The notes beneath the pieces are model-generated. The model did not search any database. It was given only the letters and a program-made list of their open reading frames with translations, and was not told where the DNA came from. The translations under genes and the position numbers were made by a program. A DNA stretch of 64,000 nt from Linanthus parryae (taxonomy: Eukaryota > Streptophyta > Magnoliopsida > Ericales > Polemoniaceae): the NCBI GenBank assembly GCA_023055425.1, contig JALGPY010000007.1, positions 12,534,001-12,598,000 of the forward strand, read 5' to 3'. Below are positions 56,678-64,000 of this stretch, piece by piece; position 1 is the stretch's first letter, and each line of letters starts with the position of its first letter.

Positions 56678-56755
56678 CTAATCTATGTTGGGTTGCCTCC
56701 CAACCAGCGCTTGTGATTTGCAGTCGACAGCCCGACTTTGTTACCTCTGCTGTAA

Positions 56756-58744
56756 TCACGGAATGTCGAGGTAGAGTGCCTCTACCTCCATGATCTCCTG
56801 AGGATCCCTGTATGGCTTGACTCTGTTCCCATTCACCTTGAAAACTGTATTATCCCTCGGGTTCTCCAGCTCCACCACTCCCCATGATGTAATGTCCTTC
56901 ACAATAAATGGTCCAGACCATCTTGAGCGCAGCTTCCCTGGATAGAATTTCATCCTTGAATTATAAAGGAGAACCTTCTGCCCGATTTCTATCTTCTTTG
57001 GTAGAATGCGGTTGTCATGCCACTTCTTTGTTTTCTCTTTATAAATTTTGGCACTCTCATATGCAGTTTTACGGAATTCTTCCAGTTCAAGGAGTGCCAT
57101 CTTCCGTTTATTTCCTGATAAACTGTGATCCATATTCAGCTGTTTGATTGCCCAGTAAGCTTTGTGTTCCAATTCTACTGGTAAGTGACATGCTTTTCCA
57201 AACACCAGCTGGTACGGGGACATTCCCAGTGGGGTTTTGTAAGCAGTTATGTATGCCCAAAGTGCATCATCCAGCTTTAACGACCAGTCCTTGCGTCCTG
57301 GATTCACAGTTTTTTCCAGTATGCTCTTTATCTCCCTGTTGGACACCTCTGCTTGCCCGTTTGCCTGAGGGTGATAAGGCAGTGATACCTTATGGATAGA
57401 CACCCCGTACTGCTTTAGAACCTTGGCAAAGACTTTATTGATAAAATGAGAACCTTCATCACTGACCATGGCCCTCGGTGTTCCAAATCTGGTAAAGATG
57501 TTTCGTTTGAGGAACCTTTCCACGACTGACGCATCATTCTTCTGACAGGCTATTGCTTCTACCCATTTTGACACGTAATCTACTGCCAATAAGATGTAGA
57601 GATTTCCCAGCGACGAAGGAAAAGGACCCATAAAATCAATACCCCACACGTCGAAAGGCTCGACTTCCTGCCAAAGTGTCATGGGCATTTCGTTCCGCTG
57701 GGAGATATTTCCTGTCCTTTGGCAGCGATCACAACTCTGCGCATAATCATGGCAGTCCTTGAAAACTGTTGGCCAGAAAAATCCTGACTGCAGCACCTTG
57801 TGAGCTGTTCTCGGTCCGCTGAAGTGTCCCCCACACTGTGCTGAGTGGCAGTGCTGAATTACCTCCAAAATTTCATGACATGGAATGCATCGACGGAGAA
57901 TGTTATCTGCCCCTTGCTTGAACAGATAAGGGTCGTCCCAGAAATATTGCCTGCAATCTGAAATAAATTTCTTTTTCTGCCAAGGGGTAATGTCTTCAGG
58001 GAGTGCTCCATTGACCAAATAATTGGCTATGGCATAGTACTAGGGCCGTCTATTGGTCTTGATCTTCATAATATGTTCATCTGGAAAATTTTCTTGAATG
58101 GGCACCACTTCTTCTGTAGGTTTTTCCAGACGAGATAGATGATCAGCTACTACATTTTCAACTCCCTTTTTATCCCTGATTTCGACGTCAAATTCCTGCA
58201 TCAGCAGAATCCAACGCAGCAGCCTTGGCTTTGCATCCTTCTTTTCCAGCAAGTATTTCAGTGCACTGTGATCTGTAAAAATAATGACTTTAGAGCCTAC
58301 CAGGTATGATCTGAATTTATCCAGGGCAAAAACAACTGCCAGCAACTCCTTCTCTGTAGTCCCATAATTAATCTGCGCCTCATTCAGGACCCTGCTGGCA
58401 TAGTAGATGACGCTGCACACCTTGTCCTTCCTCTGTCCCAGTACCGCGCCCACAGCGTAATCACTGGCGTCGCACATCAGCTCAAACGAGAGTGTCCAGT
58501 CTGGTGTTGTGATAATGGGTGCAGTTGTCAGCCTTTCTTTAAGCACGTCAAAAGCTTCTTTGCAGGCTTCATCAAATATGAAGGGCACATCTTTTCCCAA
58601 CAAATTACATAGTGGCTTTGTAATTTTTGAGAAATCTTTAATAAACCTTCTGTAAAATCCTGCGTGGCCCAAAAAGCTCTTGATTGCCTTCACTGTGGTT
58701 GGATACGGCAGCTGCTTGATCACCTCTATTTTTGCTCTGTCTAC
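56756..58744 (-). pseudogene. Athila Pol: RT end, RNase H and integrase, one in-frame TAG
   Basis: From the broken RT edge it reads [17 protein letters not shown], then [19 protein letters not shown], the RNase H segment ([32 protein letters not shown]), then a TAG at 58,040-58,042 in the place of the tryptophan expected in ..RRPWY. The same frame continues into integrase: H..H..C..C zinc site ([11 protein letters not shown] to CDRCQRTG), catalytic motifs [16 protein letters not shown] and [12 protein letters not shown]. Ends at 56,756. Apart from the stop and the truncated RT it looks well kept. Confidence 0.8.
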
Positions 58745-60337
58745 TGATAACTCCGTTTTCGGAGTTATTTTATGCCTTTTATTTCTACGTTTTGCGTGCT
58801 TATAATGGAGAATTTGTCGTCTTTTGAGTAAATTGAGCGGAAATGTGAAAATAGGAGTTCATATGCAATACTTGTTAAATCCGGGCGTTTCTTTAGATTT
58901 TTGAGCTTTTATTGTGATATGATCGCGGGTTGTGTTTTCGTGTTGTGATTCGCAGGAAAACAGGGCTTGGAGGATCGTGCGGGATTTGGAAGCGAACTTC
59001 GGAAACAAGGAACTCAAAGGCAAGTCAAAAGGAAGGAGAAAGTCAAAAGAAAGTCAAAGGAAAGTCAAACAGAAGAGGAAAGTCAAAGAAAGTCAAAAGA
59101 AGGTCAATGGAAGAAAGAAGGAAGAGGAAAGTCAAAGGAAGGAAGAGAAAAGTCAAAGAAAGAGGGCTGGACACAGGAGTCTTCGTGCGAAGACATTTGT
59201 CTTCGTGCGAAGACAAATACTTAGTCGAATTTCAGCTCAGCCAAAGTCTCTTCTCAAACACAGTTGCAGTATTTACATAATAAGACCTTCGCACGAAGAG
59301 GCAGAAGTCTTCGTACGAAGACTCTTCGTGCGAAGACAACTGTCTTCGTGCGAAGAGATCGTGGGACAGAGCAGTTTTGTTGGGGCTTTTTCGTATTTTA
59401 TCCAAACTTTGTATTATGATTATGGGAACATATTTAAGGCTTTTAGGTCGTCTTTTTCAGTAGTTTTTGGAGATTAGAGACATCTTTGGAGATCAAGAAG
59501 CCTTGGAGAGAGCTTAGGAGCTTTTGGATCATTCGTTTGGATTCTAAACTCTCGTTTTTCTTGATTTTTATGTTTAAACTCATTATAATAGTCGTTTTGA
59601 TTATGAATATGAGTAGCTAAACACTCTTTGCTGGGAATTCTTGTTTGGTGTAGCTAGGGTTTGATCTAAAGTTGATGTTTTGATGATTGTAATGCATGCT
59701 TAGCTTAATCTCACGTGTTTGTTCATTATTATGGATTATTTACGTTCTTAATCTTATTATCTTTGCGAGTAGCTAACGTAGAGATAGAATCAATTAGTTT
59801 TCACGCGGTAACTCCGTGATAATTAGTCGGTAAATTGAATAATCCACCTAGTCGTATCAATGTTTGGTAACTCGGCATCGTTAACTAGGATCGTTAAAGT
59901 AGAATTATGTTATTAATGCATGCTTAAAGATAAATTAGGCTTGGTAACTCGGTCTAGTTTAACTTAAGTATAGTGGACTTGCTTGGTAACTCGGTAAGTT
60001 CAACGTTGCTTGATTAATAGTGAATAACACGTGGTTGTATTACAAATCAAAACATAAATTTAGATCAACCTAGTGAACCTAGAGAATTCCCTGTACTTTT
60101 TCCCTTATTTGATAAAAACCCAAATATTCATTCTTTATTAATCGTGAGATATTTCACTTGGTTAATTGAGAACTTCGCGTTTAATTTATTAGAATTAGAT
60201 AAAAACACAACTTGCGACTTGCCCACATAAGGTATAGAATAATAATTAATTTAAATAAAGTCCCTTGGGTTCGACAACCCGGATTTTCGGTTTATTACTA
60301 CACACGACGGCTGTGCACTTGCAGTTGGAGCGTGTCA
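58745..60337 (+). repeat. 5' LTR of the plus-strand Athila-type element
   Basis: 1,593 bases, TGATAACTCCG to GGAGCGTGTCA. Contains nine (A/G)GTCAA words (W-box complements) at 59,012-59,157, six CTTCGTGCGAAG-type hairpins at 59,180-59,362, and GGTAACTCGGTAA..-like repeats at 59,870-60,000. The 3' LTR is outside the window. The region 59,480-60,330 has no gene. Confidence 0.85.
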
Positions 60338-60343
60338 AGTTTT

Positions 60344-60361
60344 TGGCGCCGTTGCCGGGGA
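60344..60361 (+). other. Primer-binding site (tRNA-Asp) of the plus-strand element
   Basis: TGGCGCCGTTGCCGGGGA, six bases after the LTR end at 60,337, the same spacing and sequence as in the minus-strand element at 48,516-48,533. Confidence 0.9.
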
Positions 60362-60474
60362 CTTCGGCTAAATTAGTTATAATTCCTAGCCTTAGGGATT
60401 TTAATTTATTGTTTATATCCGTTACTCACCTACGTTTTGCGTGTTTCGTGATTTCAGGTTGATTTACACGGTGC

Positions 60475-63400
60475 ATGACCCGTTCTCGAGACGAGCCTTT
60501 GTATCCAACGTTTGAAGACCCGGAATCCTTATTAAAAGCACAGCGTAGAGACAAGAGGAATTCAAGCTCAGTAGTTATGGGCGAAGAGACGAGAGCTGAG
60601 TTTGAGAGGATCCGCAAAGGTATGCAGGATGCGGAAGCAGCTAGAGCTGCAGCTGTAGAGGAGGCTGCACAAAGAGCCGCAGAAGCTGAGGAGGTGAGAG
60701 CTCAAATGGCTGAGATGCAGGCAAGGATGGATCGCATGGCTCCCCCAAATCCACAACCACGTCATGGTGTGGGGGCACAAGTGGCGAACATTGGTGGGAA
60801 CAACAATGGTAATAATGGGGAAAACAACAGGCAGAACAATGCTGAGAATGAAGAACGCCCGATGGTGGATTATTTCAGGACTACTCCAGCATGTTATCAG
60901 CCTACCATTGTCAGGCCACAGATCAATGCCCAACACTTCGAGTTGCGCCAACATATGATCAACATGGTTCGTGATGAGTGCGCATTCAACGGAGCTCCAG
61001 GAGATGACCCCAATCACCATCTGCTGGTATTTGAGCAAATTACATCAACCCTGCACGACCAGCGAGTTCCAGATGAGACAGTTAAGCTATTACTATTTCC
61101 CTTCTCCTTATCGGGAAAAGCCAAGAAGTGGCTTATGGAGCTGCCAGCTGGAAGCATAGTGACATGGGCAGACTGTTGTCATGAGTTTTTGAGGAAGTAT
61201 TTACCACCATCCAGAGTCGCGCAGCAGATGGCAGAGATTGCAAAGTTCACTCAGGATGAAGATAGCTCGTTGGGAGATGCATGGAGGAAGTTCAGCCAAA
61301 TTCTACGTAGATGTCCGAATCATGGAGAGCCATGGCACAAGCTCTTCCATTATTTCTACACTGCATTAGACAAGGAGACAGCTGACCAGTTAGATATGCT
61401 AGCTGGAGGTAATTTTATGGGACTTGGAGCACAGCGAGCTCAAGATTTGCTAAACAACGCGTCAAAGAGAGAGACTACACGATCGGAAACGCGTAGGTAC
61501 TCCAAACCGGGGGATACATCCTTAGTCAACAAGATTGAATCGATGGAACAAAAGCTGGAATCCATGACTTCAGCATTTCACGGTATGCACCCTCCAACAC
61601 AGAAGCCCATGGGTGAATTACTAGCAGATGAAAGCCAGGGATATGATAACAGTGTTGAAGATGTGAATTTTATGCGACAGCAGCAATGTCCTAACACCTA
61701 TCATCCCAACAATCGTAATCATCCCAACTTCAGCTATGCCAATCCAAACAGTGGATTATATGCACCCGGACAGAGACCCAATGTTCCATATCAAGCGCAG
61801 AGGCAAGTTCCACAACAGCAGGCTCCACAAAAAGAAGATCAAGAGACAAATGCTCTATTGAGAAAGCTCCTAGCTAATCAAGACAGGATGGAGAGCACGA
61901 TTGTCTCAATGCAAGCCACAATGAAAAGCCACGAGACTCAGATTGGGCATATTGCCAATCAAAATATCAAGCTTCCACCAGGTATGCTTCCAGCAAATAC
62001 CATCACTCCTAATGAGCAGCTAAATGCCATCACAACTCGCAGTGGCATCACTACTGAGGACCCCCCATATCCTAGCCACGCGCGAGCTGAGGCGACTAAG
62101 GCCACTGAGAAAGCTTTGGATGAAGAGATTCCTGTGCCTACCGTGAGTCCCCAATCAAAGGACACGGTGAGGAAGTCGGATGAGAAACAGAAGCCTAGGG
62201 AGGAATACAGTGTACGAGTGCCATACCCGCAAAGATTGAACAGTCAAGAGGATGCCAAGCATTTCAAGAAGTTTGTGGATATCTTCAGGAAATTGCACAT
62301 CAATATACCTTTTGCGGAGGCCATTTCACAAATGCCTAAATATGCCAAATTTCTCAAGGACCTCCTTTCTAATCGGAGGCGCATGGATGACTTTGAAACT
62401 GTAACTCTGAATGAGGAGTGTAGCGCCGTTGTGCAAAAAGCGCTACCAAAGAAGATGAAAGATCCGGGCGGCTTCATCATTCCTGTTACATTGGGAGACG
62501 CATTTCATGGGAGGGCATTATGTGACCTTGGTGCAAGTATTAATTTGATGCCTACATCAGTTTTTGAGCAACTTGGTGTGGGAGATCCTAAGCCTACCAG
62601 GATGTGCTTGCAGATGGCTGATCGCACGATAAAACGCCCCAGGGGTGTTTTAGAGGATGTATTAGTGAGAGTTGAAGGACTCATCTTCCCAGCGGATTTT
62701 GTGATCTTAGACATGGAGGCCGACGATGATGTTCCTCTTATTTTGGGCCGTCCATTCCTGGCCACTGGGAGAACTATCATTGATGTGGCCAATGGGGAGC
62801 TGACTATGCAGATCAACGATGAGAAGGTGGCTTTCAATGTATTTGAGGCTATGAAGTTTCCCGCATACGCGGTGAGCGAGCAGTGTTTTGGGGTGGAGGC
62901 ATATACGCTGGACGAGGAGGACGATATTTTGTTGGAGCAACTATATGAGGAGCTTGCTCTATTTGATTCCAGCGAGAAAGAGCAAGCCTTAGATGTTCAT
63001 TGGCGCCCACCATTACCCCTCTTTAATGAGGGAAGCAGGAAGATTCTTACTCCTTCTCTTATCACTGCGCCTGTTTTAGAATTAAAGCCTTTACCTGTTC
63101 ATTTGAAATATTTATACTTGGGATCTAATGATACTTTACCTGTGATTGTATCTGCATGTTTGGACAGGGAACAGGAGGAGCAGCTTCTCGAGGTACTACA
63201 GAAGAGAAAAGCAGCTATGGGATGGACAATAGCAGATATTAAGGGGATCAGCCCCACAGTTTGCCAGCATAAGATCAGGCTCATGGAAGACAAGAAGCCG
63301 GTAGTTCAATTTCAGCGCCGCCTCAACCCTCACATGCAGGAGGTGGTGAAGAAAGAGGTGCTTAAATGGTTGGAAGCAGGTATCATCTATCCGATTTCCG

Positions 63401-64000
63401 ACAGCACGTGGACTAGCCCGGTACAGTGTGTTCCCAAGAAGGGAGGTATAACTGTGGTGGAAGGGGAAAAAGGTGATCAAATTGCCACACGTACCGTTAC
63501 TGGGTGGAGAGTTTGCATGGATTACCGCAAACTCAATGATGCCACTTTGAAGGATCATTTTCCCCTCCCATTCGTGGACCAGATGCTTGATAGGCTAGCT
63601 CACCATTCACACTACTGCTTTTTGGATGGATATTCTGGGTATAATCAGATAGCGATTGAGCCAGCTGACCAGGAGAAGACGACATTTACTTGTCCATATG
63701 GGACTTTTGCATTCAGACGCATGCCCTTCGGGCTATGCAATGCCCCAGCTACGTTTCAGAGGTGTATGATGTCTATCTTCTCAGACATGATGGAGCAAAA
63801 TTTTGAAGTCTTCATGGATGATTTTTCGCTTTATGGTGATGGGTTTGAAGATTGTCTCCAGCAGCTAGCTCGGGTACTGGACAGATGCATTGACACCAAC
63901 CTAGTGCTCAACTGGGAGAAGTGCCATTTCATGATGACCGAGGGAATAGTATTGGGGCACAAGATTTCCAGTAAAGGTTTAGAGGTAGACCGGGCGAAGA
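60475..64000 (+). CDS. Athila-type Gag-Pol polyprotein, open to the window end (partial)
   Basis: From ATG 60,475 (MTRSRDEPLYPTFEDPE) I read 1,175 codons with no stop. An A/E-rich helical N-terminus (about 45-85) is followed by the Gag core (about 180-330: LLLFPFSLSGKAKKWL, EFLRKYLPPSR, AWRKFSQILRRCPNHG, LDMLAGGNF), an N/P-rich part without CCHC knuckle (about 400-450), protease-like CDLGASINLMP (62,521), and reverse transcriptase from about 63,300. RT shows WRVCMDYRKLNDAT, FLDGYSGYNQI, PFGLCNAPATFQR and the catalytic FMDD (63,811-63,822). The window ends in RT (ISSKGLEVDRAK); RNase H and integrase should follow. The start is the first ATG after the primer-binding site. It reverse transcribes and packages the element. 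Confidence 0.88.
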   Translation, partial: MTRSRDEPLYPTFEDPESLLKAQRRDKRNSSSVVMGEETRAEFERIRKGMQDAEAARAAAVEEAAQRAAEAEEVRAQMAEMQARMDRMAPPNPQPRHGVGAQVANIGGNNNGNNGENNRQNNAENEERPMVDYFRTTPACYQPTIVRPQINAQHFELRQHMINMVRDECAFNGAPGDDPNHHLLVFEQITSTLHDQRVPDETVKLLLFPFSLSGKAKKWLMELPAGSIVTWADCCHEFLRKYLPPSRVAQQMAEIAKFTQDEDSSLGDAWRKFSQILRRCPNHGEPWHKLFHYFYTALDKETADQLDMLAGGNFMGLGAQRAQDLLNNASKRETTRSETRRYSKPGDTSLVNKIESMEQKLESMTSAFHGMHPPTQKPMGELLADESQGYDNSVEDVNFMRQQQCPNTYHPNNRNHPNFSYANPNSGLYAPGQRPNVPYQAQRQVPQQQAPQKEDQETNALLRKLLANQDRMESTIVSMQATMKSHETQIGHIANQNIKLPPGMLPANTITPNEQLNAITTRSGITTEDPPYPSHARAEATKATEKALDEEIPVPTVSPQSKDTVRKSDEKQKPREEYSVRVPYPQRLNSQEDAKHFKKFVDIFRKLHINIPFAEAISQMPKYAKFLKDLLSNRRRMDDFETVTLNEECSAVVQKALPKKMKDPGGFIIPVTLGDAFHGRALCDLGASINLMPTSVFEQLGVGDPKPTRMCLQMADRTIKRPRGVLEDVLVRVEGLIFPADFVILDMEADDDVPLILGRPFLATGRTIIDVANGELTMQINDEKVAFNVFEAMKFPAYAVSEQCFGVEAYTLDEEDDILLEQLYEELALFDSSEKEQALDVHWRPPLPLFNEGSRKILTPSLITAPVLELKPLPVHLKYLYLGSNDTLPVIVSACLDREQEEQLLEVLQKRKAAMGWTIADIKGISPTVCQHKIRLMEDKKPVVQFQRRLNPHMQEVVKKEVLKWLEAGIIYPISDSTWTSPVQCVPKKGGITVVEGEKGDQIATRTVTGWRVCMDYRKLNDATLKDHFPLPFVDQMLDRLAHHSHYCFLDGYSGYNQIAIEPADQEKTTFTCPYGTFAFRRMPFGLCNAPATFQRCMMSIFSDMMEQNFEVFMDDFSLYGDGFEDCLQQLARVLDRCIDTNLVLNWEKCHFMMTEGIVLGHKISSKGLEVDRAK

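Larger units (their letters stand above)
50901..58744 (-). mobile_element. Second Athila-type element, cut by a plus-strand insertion
   Basis: Minus-strand order: pol (RT end, RNase H, integrase) 58,744-56,756, hairpin-repeat spacer 56,570-55,995, env-like ORF 55,599-53,923, non-coding 53,922-52,655, 3' LTR 52,654-50,901. At 58,744 it is broken within RT (..[15 protein letters not shown]) by the LTR of the plus-strand element, so its gag, protease, RT core and 5' LTR are probably beyond the window. An env-like ORF downstream of pol is a known feature of the Athila lineage. Confidence 0.8.
58745..64000 (+). mobile_element. Plus-strand Athila-type element nested in the second Athila-type element
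   Basis: Begins at 58,745 within RT of the minus-strand element. It comprises the LTR, a tRNA-Asp primer-binding site and one open Gag-Pol frame running off the window. The 5 bases before it are TCTAC; the matching duplication would lie beyond 64,000. Confidence 0.85.

Noticed and set aside
63970..64000. The window ends at the same RT residues (GLEVDRAK) at which the minus-strand element is cut at 58,744
   Set aside because: The window edge is arbitrary; the match is coincidence between two members of the same family.

Overview
This is a plant nuclear window, most likely from a eudicot. The evidence is AT-rich spacers, GT-AG introns, tRNA-derived SINEs, MITEs, plant-type LINEs, Copia elements primed by tRNA-iMet, and Athila-type Ty3 elements primed by tRNA-Asp. 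I cannot name the species. There is no sign of an operon, CRISPR array, organellar sequence or rRNA.

The only host genes I can support are a family of kelch-repeat genes on the minus strand: A (about 3.1-5.3 kb), B (15.2-18.5 kb), C (split, 24.97-25.42 and 31.06-31.80 kb) and D (38.26-39.45 kb). Each has one large exon of about 1.1-1.2 kb. It ends in a strong splice donor, and the TAA inside the donor's GTAAGT looks like a stop codon. A and B keep a small conserved last exon. B, C and D form a tandem array in which the last exons of C and D were lost at the duplication breakpoint. The acceptor they would use now sits just upstream of the next gene and reads, without a stop, into its ATG. The array could therefore be spliced as one chained multi-kelch transcript.

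Left part (1-15 kb): the end of an Athila-type LTR, a decayed LINE, gene A, a mini-SINE, a broken fragment resembling DUF1421 (FLOE-like) proteins, a Mutator-like inverted-repeat element carrying captured sequence, MITEs, and a nest in which a non-autonomous LTR element sits in an RTE-type LINE, a foldback element sits in its LTR, and a hAT MITE sits in the foldback element. Middle (15-39.5 kb): the B-C-D array. The introns of C and D carry two copies of one dead Copia element, copied by segmental duplication rather than by transposition. Exon 1 of C is split by a separate intact Copia element whose LTRs differ only in a T-run.

Right part (39.6-64 kb): a second mini-SINE and a decayed LINE-1 broken by CACTA-like terminal sequence. 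Into this are inserted a complete pol-less Athila-type element (42,040-50,570) and a second Athila-type element (from 50,901; 3' LTR, env-like ORF, pol). The second is itself interrupted by a plus-strand Athila-type element whose LTR starts at 58,745 and whose gag-pol frame is open to the window end. The LTRs of all three contain arrays of short hairpin repeats, and two LTR families also carry clusters of W-box cores.
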